DNA of 64,000 nucleotides from Corticimicrobacter populi (GCF_003123725.1 NZ_QETA01000006.1:62001-126000), one strand, 5' to 3'. Shown: positions 37,673 to 48,998, counted from the stretch's first letter. Notes: a model not told the origin generated them from the letters alone. Translations and numbers: made by a program.

Positions 37673-38763
37673 CGCCGGTCTCCGGTACGGATCAGCAGAC
37701 CCAGGAAAAAGGGCGCACCGATGCAGGCTGTGATGATGCCCAGCGGCACCTCGATGGGAAACAGGGTGCGCGCCACGGTATCGGTCAGCACCAGGAATCC
37801 GGCACCCAGGCACAGGCTGGCCGGCAGCAGACGACGAAAATCCGGGCCGACCCAGAGCCTGGCGATGTGCGGGATGACCAGTCCGACCCAGCCGATGATG
37901 CCGGTGATGGCGACCGAGGCGGAGGTCATCAGGGTTGCCGAGAGGATGAAAAGCAGGCGGGTCCGGCGCACGTTGACGCCCAGGGCCTGGGCTTCCTCAT
38001 CGTCCAGGCTGAGCAGGTTCATGCGCCAGCGCAACAGGGCCAGGGGCAGCATGCCGGCCAGCATGACCGGCAGGGTCGGCAGCAGGTCGTCGAGCGTGAC
38101 GGAATTGAGCGCGCCCAGCATCCAGAAGGTCATGCTGGGCAGGTCGCGGTAGGGATCGGCGAGGATCTTGGCCAGTGAAATGCCGGCACCGCACAGGGCA
38201 CCGATGGCGATGCCCGACAGCACCAGTGCCAGTGTCGGGCTGTGGAACCGTGCCGCCTGTGATACCAGGCAGACCAGGCCGACCGTCAGCAGGCCGCTGC
38301 AGAAGGCGGCCAACTGGATCACGATCACCGGCTGGCCGAGGTAGATGGCCAGCATGGCTCCCAAGCCCGCGCCCGCCGTGATGCCGAGGATGTCGGGCGA
38401 GACCAGTGGATTGCGGAACATGCCCTGGTAGGCGGCACCGGCTACCGACAGGCTGGCACCGACAAACACGCCCGCCAGGATGCGTGGCAGGCGGATCTGC
38501 CAGAGCACTTTGTCGACGGCGTTGGGGGCGGCCTGTCCGCCCTCCAGGAACCAGTGGCGGGCCGACGTCAGGAAATCGTCCAGGCCCAGCGGAAACTGGC
38601 CCACGAAAAAGGCACTGAACACGATCAGCACGCACAGTGCCGGCAGCAAGGTTGCAGGCAGGCGGGATGAGCGCTCTGTGGCCGGTCCAGAGCGGGCAGG
38701 CGCAGTGGAGGAGGCTGTCCGGCTGGCAGCCGGATCGCCGGTAGAAGAAGACGGTGCCGTCAT
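37669..38763 (-). CDS. FecCD/BtuC-type ABC transporter permease
   Basis: A 364-aa inner-membrane permease with about ten transmembrane helices, preceded by a 40-residue Ser/Thr/Pro-rich cytoplasmic tail. The family core is LPRILAGVFVGASLSVAGAA followed by YQGMFRNPLVSPDILGI, and the C-terminal GWVGLVIPHIARLWVGPD and IEVPLGIITACIGAPFFL. It would dimerise and work with the ATPase that overlaps it by four bases. The binding-protein gene ends one base upstream of its start (TGA-G-ATG). Confidence 0.93.
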   Translation of the reverse strand: MTAPSSSTGDPAASRTASSTAPARSGPATERSSRLPATLLPALCVLIVFSAFFVGQFPLGLDDFLTSARHWFLEGGQAAPNAVDKVLWQIRLPRILAGVFVGASLSVAGAAYQGMFRNPLVSPDILGITAGAGLGAMLAIYLGQPVIVIQLAAFCSGLLTVGLVCLVSQAARFHSPTLALVLSGIAIGALCGAGISLAKILADPYRDLPSMTFWMLGALNSVTLDDLLPTLPVMLAGMLPLALLRWRMNLLSLDDEEAQALGVNVRRTRLLFILSATLMTSASVAITGIIGWVGLVIPHIARLWVGPDFRRLLPASLCLGAGFLVLTDTVARTLFPIEVPLGIITACIGAPFFLGLLIRTGDRR

Positions 38764-38764
38764 C

Positions 38765-39853
38765 TCAGCCGCCTGTCAGGGCGGCGCGATGGTCGAGGGT
38801 CGCCAGTTCACCTGGGGCCAGACGGTAGCCGTAGAACAGTTCGAAATACTCGGCCACGGCTGCCTCATAACGCGCCAGTGGCAGGACTTCGGGATGGAAA
38901 ACATGCGTGCACCAGAGGATGCCCAGCAGGCGGTTGATGCCGGGAGGATGATCCAGCCAGCCGAACGGCATGGTGGGCGCGAGATAGATGCGACCTGTCT
39001 GGACGGCACGCAGGTCTTTCCAGAGAGGATCGTGGCGCAGCCGCTCGAAATAGTTGGCATCCTGGGTCAGGATGACGTCGGGATCCCACTGGATCAACTG
39101 TTCCATGGACACACGGGCCAGCAGCTCCTTGCCGGCTGCAGCCGCGACGTTGTAGCCGCCTACCGTGTCGATGACCTCGGCATGGATGGAGCCGGACAGC
39201 CCGGTCTCCAGCCCATCGGCGCTGCGCCCGAAAAACACGCGTACAGGGTGTGCCGCTGTCTGCTCGCGCAGGCGACGGGCATCTGCCAGTATGCGGTCGG
39301 CAAAACGACCCAGTGTCTGTCCGCGCTCGGCGGCACCGAGCATTTCGCCCAGCGTGCGCAACTGCTCGCCCGAGGCGTCCAGGCGCCCGCTCATCACCAG
39401 ATAGGGGATGCCTGTCTGCTGGAAGACACGTTCTGCCGTGGACGTATAGGTATCGCTGGTATTGCCCAGGTCGAGGATCAGGTCCGGCTGCAAGGCCAGC
39501 AATGACTCCATCGGGAAGGTGGTGCCCCGGCCCGCGAGTCGGCCGGTATTGGGCAGATGGCGCACCGACTCCGGAAAGAATTTCTTGCGTGATTCCGGGA
39601 TGTTGTGGGTCGAGATGCCGAGCAGCTTGTCCGGCACCAGAGAGATCAGCATGACATCGGCCAGGGGGCCGGCGCTGGCGATCCGACGTACCTGATCGCC
39701 GGGAGGGAACTGACCGAACTGGACGGCAATCAGCGGTTCGACCGGGGCGGCCAGCAGCCGCGGGGCAAAAGTCTGCAACAGCAGGCCGCTGGCTGCGGCG
39801 GACAGGAAAGATCGTCGGTGCATCGTGGTGTGCTGCGTCTGTTGCCCGTGCAT
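38765..39853 (-). CDS. Periplasmic FecB/BtuF-type binding protein
   Basis: A 362-aa class III binding protein with a long interdomain helix (about residues 155-190). The N-terminus HRRSFLSAAASGLLLQTF carries a twin-arginine-like motif, so Tat export is possible. Core segments include LQPDLILDLGNTSDTYTSTA and VSMEQLIQWDPDVILTQDAN. The start may be 39853 or the ATG at 39823; neither has a strong ribosome binding site. It is the first gene of the operon, directly downstream of a perfect ModE-like palindrome at 39878-39899. MolA-type proteins of this fold bind molybdate and tungstate, which fits; the ligand is inferred. Confidence 0.87.
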   Translation of the reverse strand: MHGQQTQHTTMHRRSFLSAAASGLLLQTFAPRLLAAPVEPLIAVQFGQFPPGDQVRRIASAGPLADVMLISLVPDKLLGISTHNIPESRKKFFPESVRHLPNTGRLAGRGTTFPMESLLALQPDLILDLGNTSDTYTSTAERVFQQTGIPYLVMSGRLDASGEQLRTLGEMLGAAERGQTLGRFADRILADARRLREQTAAHPVRVFFGRSADGLETGLSGSIHAEVIDTVGGYNVAAAAGKELLARVSMEQLIQWDPDVILTQDANYFERLRHDPLWKDLRAVQTGRIYLAPTMPFGWLDHPPGINRLLGILWCTHVFHPEVLPLARYEAAVAEYFELFYGYRLAPGELATLDHRAALTGG

Positions 39854-39877
39854 CCACAGGCATGATGTTCATCAAGC

Positions 39878-39899
39878 GTTATATATCTGTATATATAAC
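39878..39899 (-). promoter_or_regulatory. ModE-like operator, copy 1 (perfect palindrome)
   Basis: The site reads GTTATATA-TCTGTA-TATATAAC, two perfect 8-bp arms around six bases. This agrees with the known E. coli ModE consensus CGnTATATA-N6-TATATAACG; the base before the left arm is also C. It lies 25 bases upstream of the 39853 start of the binding-protein gene, where a bound repressor would block the promoter. ModE represses molybdate uptake genes when molybdate is plentiful. No modE gene is in the window. Confidence 0.75.
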
Positions 39900-40009
39900 C
39901 AAGGCGGCGAGTGTAGAGGGAGGGTGAGTACTTGTCGAGTTTGACCGACCGCAAATTCCGCAACGGATCATGGCCCGTGGGCAGACTTGAAGGGTAGATC
40001 GGATGTATT

Positions 40010-40031
40010 GTTATGTCCTGCCGTATATAAC
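40010..40031 (+). promoter_or_regulatory. ModE-like operator, copy 2
   Basis: The site reads GTTATGTC-CTGCCG-TATATAAC: a perfect right arm, and a left arm with two mismatches to GTTATATA, with the same 6-base spacer and 22-bp length as copy 1. It lies 71 bases upstream of the methyltransferase start. A TTGAAG at about 39987 could be the -35 of a promoter whose -10 overlaps this site. The identical geometry of the two sites argues for a common regulator. Confidence 0.65.
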
Positions 40032-40033
40032 CA

Positions 40034-40047
40034 GACAGTAGACTGTC
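40034..40047. repeat. Short inverted repeat next to ModE-like copy 2
   Basis: GACAGT (40034-40039) and ACTGTC (40042-40047) are reverse complements around AG. It begins three bases after the ModE-like site and could extend the regulatory region or form a small mRNA stem in the methyltransferase leader. I recognise no specific regulator. Confidence 0.5.
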
Positions 40048-40102
40048 GTGTACGGCAGTCATCATTCAAGATATCGAACCCGCGCAGCAGGATTACCCAG
40101 AC

Positions 40103-40909
40103 ATGATCATCCACGACCTCGATTTTGCCGAAATGTATCGCGAGCACATGCGCCGCAGCGACCGCCCGGAAAAACCCGCCAGCGTGTGGGATGAGCGCGC
40201 CCGCTCGGCCGGAGCCAAGATGATGCAGGGTGATTACGCCAAGGCATTCCTGGCCCGCATGGACCTGTCGGGCGCAGCCACGTTGCTGGATATAGGCTGT
40301 GGCCCCGGCACCATCGGTGTGCCGCTGGCGGGTCGGCTGGAAGCGGTATACGGGCTGGATTACAGCCCGGGCATGCTGGAGTGCCTGACCGACAATGCCA
40401 GGGCGGCAGGCCTGGACAATGTCACGCCGCTATTGCGTTCCTGGACGGATGACTGGGAAGGCGTGCCGGTCTGCGATATTGCAGTCGCATCACGCTCCAG
40501 CCTGGTGCCGGACATGGCGGATGCGCTGCACAAGATGACATCGCATGCGCGCTTGCGCTGCTACATGACCCACCTGGTCGGCGGGCATTTTGGCGATGCG
40601 GCGATTGCCGAGCTGCTGGGCCGGCAGGTGCGGGCCTTTCCCGACTATGTTTATATCGTCAATATCCTGCACGGCATGGGGATTCATCCGCGTGTAGATT
40701 ATCTGACGTTTCCGGGCCGGCTGGCCGGTACCCGTGATGCCCAGGAGTTCATCGACAAGGTGGCCTGGTCGTTTGGCGAATTGAACGCCGACGAGCAGGC
40801 TCGCCTGGCCGAATGGTATGGTGCCGATCCGGAACGTGCCCGGCGTGGTGGCGGGGACATCTGCTGGGCCCTGATTTCCTGGGAGCCGGCGGGTACGCTG
40901 GCTGCCTGA
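40103..40909 (+). CDS. Class I SAM-dependent methyltransferase
   Basis: A 268-aa Rossmann-fold methyltransferase. Motif I is LLDIGCGPGTIGVPLAG (about residues 61-77), with motif II YGLDYSPGML and the post-I acidic residue in place. The substrate is unknown. It is divergently transcribed from the TonB/ABC/DUF364 operon and has its own ModE-like site, so it is probably part of the same metal response, perhaps modifying a chelator or cofactor. Its start has no strong Shine-Dalgarno sequence (AGCAGGATTACCCAGAC before ATG). Confidence 0.85.
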   Translation: MIIHDLDFAEMYREHMRRSDRPEKPASVWDERARSAGAKMMQGDYAKAFLARMDLSGAATLLDIGCGPGTIGVPLAGRLEAVYGLDYSPGMLECLTDNARAAGLDNVTPLLRSWTDDWEGVPVCDIAVASRSSLVPDMADALHKMTSHARLRCYMTHLVGGHFGDAAIAELLGRQVRAFPDYVYIVNILHGMGIHPRVDYLTFPGRLAGTRDAQEFIDKVAWSFGELNADEQARLAEWYGADPERARRGGGDICWALISWEPAGTLAA

Positions 40910-41035
40910 CGGGCTTGTTTCATGAGGGGCGTGCAATGAAATGCAGCCCCTCTGTGTGACAAATTTGTCCAATTTTCAATGAGATAGCAATCCGGTAGAT
41001 TGCCTGTGTTGCCACACAGACAGGGAGTTGCCGAG
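40910..41035. other. Intergenic region with hairpin and palindrome
   Basis: After the methyltransferase a stem GAGGGGC (40924-40930) / GCCCCTC (40946-40952) may end transcription, although no T-run follows. A 12-bp perfect palindrome GACAAATTTGTC lies at 40958-40969, upstream of the Rpn-family gene, and could be an operator. No promoter is convincing. Confidence 0.5.
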
Positions 41036-41959
41036 ATGCCATCCGATCACGTTGCGTCCGCGCCCGGCCTGCGCCTGACGAATGACCTGGTGTCCAAAGC
41101 ACTCTTCAGCCGACACTTGCACCTGCTGTCGGATCTGATCAATGCCGTTCTGCAGTGGCCCACGCCAATTGCCGTCGTCAAGATACTCAATCCCGATATC
41201 CTGCCGCGCCACGCCAATGGCAAGCGTATCGTCATGGATATCCTGGTACGCGATGCCACCAACGCCGTATTCATCATCGAGATGCAGGTACGGCGTGAAG
41301 AGCCCTGGCCGGAACGGAATGTGTATTACCTGGCACGCGGTTTATCGGAGCAACTACAAGCCGGGCAGGATTATGAAGGTTTGCGCCCGGTGATCGGCAT
41401 CAGCCTGCTGGCTCATGACCTGTTCCCGGAGTATCCACATCAGGCCCTCTGGCGTCTGGCCCTGCGCGATGAACAGACGCCTGCCGTCTGCTTCAAGGAA
41501 GCCCTGCAACTGCATATAATGGAACTGCCCAAGGCTGAACGACTGGGCGACCTGCCGCCCGAACTGCGCGCCTGGATCGCCTGCCTGCTGCACAACCTGG
41601 ACGAGGCCGCCATGAAGCAGATCACCCATCCCCCTGTGCAGGAAACCCTGCAACACCTGCAGACCCTGTCTGCCGATGAAAAACTGCGCTGGGCGGCACT
41701 GCAGCATGATATTGCCATGCTCGATGAACGTACCGCACTCAAGCGCGCAACCCGCCAGGGAGAGCAGGCGGGATTGGAACAAGGTCGTCGGGGAAATGCC
41801 GTCACGACACTCAATCAATTACTGTTGCGCAAGTTCGGCCATATCCCGGCCCCGATACAGGATCGCATGGCTGCCGCAGATCTGACGGACTTGCAGCAAT
41901 GGACGCTCAATGTGCTGGATGCAAACCGGATCGAAGATGTCTTCGATCCGGCTTCTTGA
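41036..41959 (+). CDS. Rpn-family recombination-promoting nuclease / putative transposase
   Basis: A 307-aa PD-(D/E)XK nuclease-family protein. The N-terminal domain has LTNDLVSKALFSR and the catalytic core pattern with the aspartate in VMDILVRD and the E-x-Q in FIIEMQVRREEPW. The C-terminal region after residue about 250 (NAVTTLNQLLLRKFGHIPAP) resembles DUF4351. E. coli RpnA-type proteins are DNases that promote RecA-independent gene transfer; other relatives have been linked to defence. I chose the ATG at 41036, eight bases after GGGAG. It is a solitary gene. Confidence 0.85.
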   Translation: MPSDHVASAPGLRLTNDLVSKALFSRHLHLLSDLINAVLQWPTPIAVVKILNPDILPRHANGKRIVMDILVRDATNAVFIIEMQVRREEPWPERNVYYLARGLSEQLQAGQDYEGLRPVIGISLLAHDLFPEYPHQALWRLALRDEQTPAVCFKEALQLHIMELPKAERLGDLPPELRAWIACLLHNLDEAAMKQITHPPVQETLQHLQTLSADEKLRWAALQHDIAMLDERTALKRATRQGEQAGLEQGRRGNAVTTLNQLLLRKFGHIPAPIQDRMAAADLTDLQQWTLNVLDANRIEDVFDPAS

Positions 41960-41989
41960 TCTGTTGTTCTTCTTCCTCGGAACAGCGGA

Positions 41990-42805
41990 TCAGGCTGCTA
42001 CATGAGCCTGGGCAGTGTTCTCCAGGTGCAGCTTGAGATCCGGAGCCAGGCTGAGCTGGCGGGCCAGTTCATCCAGATAGGCGCGCTCCATGAAGCTGTC
42101 TGCATCCGTGATCAGCAGGCTGGCGAGGTAGATTTCAGCGCCCTGCTCGGGTGTGGCGGCCAGGCGTGCAATGGCAGCTGGATCGGCCGGGCCGGCCAGT
42201 TGCGTAGCGATCCACTGCTGGTCCTGCGGTGAACCCTGCAGTTTCTGGAATTCGGCATCGAGCAGTTGTTGCTCTTCCGCGCCGATGTGACCGTCAGCCT
42301 TGGCGGCGGCAATCATGGCGGCCAGCACGTTGCGGCTGTGGCGTTCGATCTCGAGGGCAGGCAACTGGGCGTAGGCCTGCGAGGTCACCGGCAACTGTGC
42401 CGGTGCGGGCATGGTGGCAGGATAGGCAAAGGCGCTGGTCTGGTTGCCGGCAGCGTGGGAGGGCTGCGGGGCGTGTGACCCATAGGGCTGGGGCTGTGCC
42501 GGGGCGGCCTGACCGCTGGGCTTGCTTTGCCAGTCCTGGTAGGCCCGGTAGGCCACGGCCCCGAGTGCGGCCATGCCACCATATGCGGCGACCTTGCCAC
42601 CCATCTTGCGGAATTTTTTGTTGCCGAGCAGCAGTCCCAGCGCGCCTCCCGTGAGTGCGCCGCCGGTGAAGCCGCCCAGCAGGGATTTGCCCTGCCCGGT
42701 GTTTTGCTGCTGCTGTTGCTGACCGAGGCCGGTCGAGGAAGCGACGTCTTTGGCCAGGCCCTGTCCGGACTGGAGCAGTTGTTGCAGGATGGCTTGGATC
42801 GACAT
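41990..42805 (-). CDS. DUF533 (TerB-like) protein
   Basis: A 271-aa protein of the DUF533/YebE type. The N-terminal part is rich in G and Q (including a run of six Q) and has a hydrophobic Gly-rich stretch (about 45-62, GGFTGGALTGGALGLLLG) that may insert in the membrane. A Pro/Gln-rich linker (about 95-145) leads to a TerB-like helical domain (about 155-265; LAAMIAAAKADGHIGAEEQQ, where acidic residues could bind metal). Function is unknown. It converges on the Rpn gene with 30 bases between stops. Confidence 0.83.
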   Translation of the reverse strand: MSIQAILQQLLQSGQGLAKDVASSTGLGQQQQQQNTGQGKSLLGGFTGGALTGGALGLLLGNKKFRKMGGKVAAYGGMAALGAVAYRAYQDWQSKPSGQAAPAQPQPYGSHAPQPSHAAGNQTSAFAYPATMPAPAQLPVTSQAYAQLPALEIERHSRNVLAAMIAAAKADGHIGAEEQQLLDAEFQKLQGSPQDQQWIATQLAGPADPAAIARLAATPEQGAEIYLASLLITDADSFMERAYLDELARQLSLAPDLKLHLENTAQAHVAA

Positions 42806-43067
42806 GCTTTCAGTTCCTTGTCAGATTGGTATCAGGATTCAGACTGTACAGCAGGAAAATGGTTCACTGCAAAATGCTTGCAGGCTGTATCCGGCATGCA
42901 TTTTCTTGTCGCCGGGTCGCCCCAAGCCAAAAAACACCCCCTTGGGGGGCAGCGCCGGGGCGTAGCGACAAGCGTGGGGGTATTTTTTGCATGTCATGGG
43001 CTTGGGCTATGCTTGGGTTCCGATGCACGGCCTTGCGTGCGATCTCCATAGGTGCGACCCATACATC
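42806..43067. other. Divergent intergenic region with terminator-like repeat element
   Basis: This 262-base gap between two divergent genes contains ACACCCCC (about 42934-42941) and GTGGGGGTATTTTTT (about 42974-42988), plus nested arms CTTGTCGC/GCGACAAG and CCCCAAG/CTTGGGG that can pair in alternative ways. A hairpin followed by six T is not expected between divergent promoters, so it may be the terminator of a small RNA or a dispersed intergenic repeat. No protein gene is seen. Confidence 0.5.
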
Positions 43068-43814
43068 ATGAATACGCCCAGCCCCGACCGCCATATCGCA
43101 ATTCCCGGCACCTGCAACGTCCGCGACCTGGGAGGCTATCCGGCCGACCAGGGACAGACACAGTGGCGTCGCCTGTTGCGCGCCGATAGCCTGTACGAAA
43201 TGGACGAGACCGGCAAGCGCCAGTTGCTGGATGCCGGGCTGGCGATGGTGATAGACCTGCGCGAAGCCTCGGAAGCGGCGCGGGCACCGGATCCTTTTAC
43301 CTCCCAGGACCCGGTGGTGCAGCATCGCATCCCGGTGTTCGAGGGCATCATTCCCCGAAGCTGGCCAGCCGGTGATGCCGATACGGACATGCTGTTCGTG
43401 CTGTACACCAAGGCACTGGAAACGTGCGGCGATGCCTTTGCCCAGGTGCTGACTACCATCAGCCGTGCCGATCCGGGGCTGGTGCTGTTTCACTGTTCTG
43501 CCGGCAAGGACCGTACGGGGCTGGTGGCCGGCCTGCTGCTGGCGCTGGCGGGTGTGGAGAAACAGGTCATCGTGCAGGATTATGCGCTGACGGAAAGCCT
43601 GATGGCCTTCCGCATGTCGCAGATGGTCGCCGCCTGCTATGGCGAAGGCATGAATGCCGCCGTGATCGAACCCCTGCTAGCCTGCAAGCCGCAAACCATG
43701 TCCGCTACGCTGGACTACCTTGAGGCGCGCCACGGTAGCGTCGAGGGATACCTGCAGTACATTGGCGTCGGGGACAGGGATCGCCAGGCACTGCAGGGGC
43801 GGCTGCTGGACTGA
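43068..43814 (+). CDS. Tyrosine-protein phosphatase family protein
   Basis: A 248-aa phosphatase of the Y_phosphatase3/MptpB-like type. The catalytic P-loop is HCSAGKDRTG (C-x5-R) and the family opening NVRDLGGYPADQG, then LLRADSLYEMDETG and VIDLREASEA are clear. Such enzymes remove phosphate from tyrosine, serine/threonine or phosphoinositides; substrate is unknown. The start at 43068 gives a family-length protein; no strong ribosome binding site is seen. Its stop is two bases from the convergent uvrA stop. Confidence 0.88.
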   Translation: MNTPSPDRHIAIPGTCNVRDLGGYPADQGQTQWRRLLRADSLYEMDETGKRQLLDAGLAMVIDLREASEAARAPDPFTSQDPVVQHRIPVFEGIIPRSWPAGDADTDMLFVLYTKALETCGDAFAQVLTTISRADPGLVLFHCSAGKDRTGLVAGLLLALAGVEKQVIVQDYALTESLMAFRMSQMVAACYGEGMNAAVIEPLLACKPQTMSATLDYLEARHGSVEGYLQYIGVGDRDRQALQGRLLD

Positions 43815-43816
43815 AA

Positions 43817-46858
<3,042 letters not shown>

Positions 46859-46944
46859 AGACCGCCTGTGGCGTTTTTTGGGGGTAACTTGGTACTATAG
46901 CAAGCTGCCCCGGTTTTTGCGGGGTAAACCTTCAGACTAGATTC

Positions 46945-48126
46945 ATGCCGACTCCCCAAGCCAATACCATGACGCCCGCCGAACGTCGGATCAGCGTGGC
47001 GCTGGCCAGCCTGTATGCCTGTCGCATGCTGGGCCTGTTTTTGCTGTTTCCGGTGTTCGCGGTGGCGGTACACGGCCTGCCGGGCGGCAACGACCCGGCT
47101 CGCGTGGGGCTGGCGCTGGGCATCTATGGCCTGACCCAGGCTGTCATGCAGATTCCCTTCGGGCTGGCTTCCGACCGCTGGGGGCGCAAGCCGGTGGTGC
47201 TGGCCGGGCTGCTGCTGTTCATTGTCGGCAGCGTGGTCTGTGCGCTGGCCGATGACCTGTTCTGGATCACGCTGGGGCGTGCCATCCAGGGTGCAGGCGC
47301 GATTTCCGCCGCCATCACTGCCTGGCTGGCCGATGCCACCCGCGACGAGGTGCGCACACGCGCCATGGCACTGGTCGGCATGTCGATCGGCATGTCGTTT
47401 TCGATTTCTCTGGTGCTGGCACCGCTGGTGGTGGGCTGGGCCGGCCTGTCGGGCCTGTTCTGGCTGATCGCCATACTGGGCGTGGCTTCGCTGCTGGTGG
47501 CGGCCTTCCGGGTGCCGGTGGTGCCGCGCCAGATGACACCTGCCGTGCAGGGGGCCGTGGGCGGCGTGTTCCGCCATGGCGGCCTGCTGCGGCTCAATCT
47601 GGGCGTATTTGTGCTGCACCTGATCCAGGTGGCGCTGTTCGTTGCCGTGCCGGGCCTGCTGGTCCGCTATGGCGAACTGGCGGCATCCGAACTGTGGAAA
47701 GTCTACCTGCCGGTGATCCTGGTGTCATTCGTCGGCATGGTGCCCTCCATCATCGTTGCCGAAAAGCGTGGCCGCCAGCCCGAGATGCTGCGCTTGGCCG
47801 TGCTGGTGCTGGTGCTGGCCTGCGCCGGCATGGCACTGGCTGGCGCGCACTTTGCGGCGCTGGTGGCGGCGTTGATGGTGTTCTTCGTGGCCTTCAATAT
47901 CCTGGAAGCGTTGCAGCCTTCGCTGGTATCGCGCCTGGCACCGCCCGAGCTGAAAGGGCTGGCGCTGGGCATCTACAATACCGCGCAGGCACTGGGCCTG
48001 TTCCTGGGGGGGCTGCTGGGCGGTCGCCTGCTGGCCGCGTCGGGCAGTGTAGCGGTATTCTGGTCCTGTAGCGGACTGGCACTGGTCTGGCTGGTCCTGG
48101 CGCGGGTGCCGTGCCGGGTGGCATAA
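46945..48126 (+). CDS. MFS transporter
   Basis: A 393-aa major facilitator superfamily protein with 12 predicted membrane segments. The loop 2-3 motif is present as GLASDRWGRKPVVLAG, followed by GRAIQGAGAISAAITAWLAD. This is the drug:H+ antiporter-1 type by general look, but the substrate is unknown. It sits between uvrA and ssb, an order seen in related Burkholderiales. The start ATG at 46945 could also be the in-frame ATG eight codons later. Confidence 0.88.
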   Translation: MPTPQANTMTPAERRISVALASLYACRMLGLFLLFPVFAVAVHGLPGGNDPARVGLALGIYGLTQAVMQIPFGLASDRWGRKPVVLAGLLLFIVGSVVCALADDLFWITLGRAIQGAGAISAAITAWLADATRDEVRTRAMALVGMSIGMSFSISLVLAPLVVGWAGLSGLFWLIAILGVASLLVAAFRVPVVPRQMTPAVQGAVGGVFRHGGLLRLNLGVFVLHLIQVALFVAVPGLLVRYGELAASELWKVYLPVILVSFVGMVPSIIVAEKRGRQPEMLRLAVLVLVLACAGMALAGAHFAALVAALMVFFVAFNILEALQPSLVSRLAPPELKGLALGIYNTAQALGLFLGGLLGGRLLAASGSVAVFWSCSGLALVWLVLARVPCRVA

Positions 48127-48333
48127 AAGTCGCGCCGAACGCTTGAAAGCGGCATCGCCGGTTTGAGCCGCTGGCGCGGCAATCCGTTGTATCCGCAAGG
48201 CCCGTCTGCCACATCGTCGCGGGCGGTACGAGTTTTGTGGTGCGACTTATTTACGCATTGTGGCTGTCGAACCCTGCGGGATCGTCGATAATGCGGCATT
48301 GTTCAATTGCCTGAATTTGGAAGGGAGATCGGC

Positions 48334-48858
48334 ATGGCATCGGTCAATAAAGTCATCATCGTCGGCAACCTGGGACGCGATCCCGAGATCCGCTACACCC
48401 CGGATGGCGCTGCCATCTGCAACGTGACCATCGCGACCTCCTCGCAGTGGAAAGACAAGAACAGCGGCGAGCGTCGCGAAGAAACCGAATGGCACCGCGT
48501 GGTGTTCTACAACCGCCTGGCCGAGATCGCCGGCGAGTACCTGCGCAAGGGTCGCTCGGTGTACGTGGAAGGCCGCCTCAAGACCCGCAAGTGGCAGGAC
48601 AAGGACACCGGCCAGGATCGTTACGCGACCGAAATCGTGGCCGACCAGATGCAGATGCTGGGCGGGCGTGAAGGTGGTGGCAATAGTGGCGGCAGCAGCG
48701 GTGGCGGCTACGATGATGGCGGCTATGGCGACAGCGCACCGGCACCGCGCAGCCGTCCGGCACCCGCGCAGCGGCCTGCGCCGGCTGCGGCACCGTCAGC
48801 GCCTGCTGGGGGCGGTGCGGCCAGTTTGGCTGATATGGATGACGATATTCCGTTCTAG
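48334..48858 (+). CDS. ssb: Single-stranded DNA-binding protein
   Basis: A 174-aa SSB. The OB-fold (about 1-112) starts [20 protein letters not shown] and includes [20 protein letters not shown] and [15 protein letters not shown] Gly/Ala/Pro-rich linker (about 113-160) leads to the acidic tip DMDDDIPF, which recruits repair and replication partners. The start at 48334 follows GGGAG (48323-48327). It lies downstream of the MFS gene after 207 bases and just before the AT-rich TIR gene region. Confidence 0.97.
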   Translation: MASVNKVIIVGNLGRDPEIRYTPDGAAICNVTIATSSQWKDKNSGERREETEWHRVVFYNRLAEIAGEYLRKGRSVYVEGRLKTRKWQDKDTGQDRYATEIVADQMQMLGGREGGGNSGGSSGGGYDDGGYGDSAPAPRSRPAPAQRPAPAAAPSAPAGGGAASLADMDDDIPF

Positions 48859-48874
48859 GACCCTCGAGTCGTTG

Positions 48875-48918
48875 CCGAACTGTTCAAGCAGTTCGGCTGG
48901 TATTGCCGGCAATACCAG
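48875..48918 (+). terminator. Double hairpin after ssb
   Basis: CCGAACTG (48875-48882) and CAGTTCGG (48889-48896) form a perfect stem, immediately followed by a perfect 22-bp palindrome at 48897-48918 (CTGGTATTGCC and its reverse complement). GGGGTTTT follows at about 48923-48930. These probably end ssb transcription, and they mark the border with the AT-rich TIR gene. Confidence 0.65.
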
Positions 48919-48998
48919 CGGCGGGGTTTTCGTCTTGTGAGGCATAATCCTTGAGTGTATGTTATGCCTTAAACACGAAATCTCTGACAGACCCGATA

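Noticed and set aside
46859-46944. LexA (SOS) box upstream of uvrA
   Set aside because: I looked for CTGT-N8-ACAG in the uvrA/MFS gap and found none.
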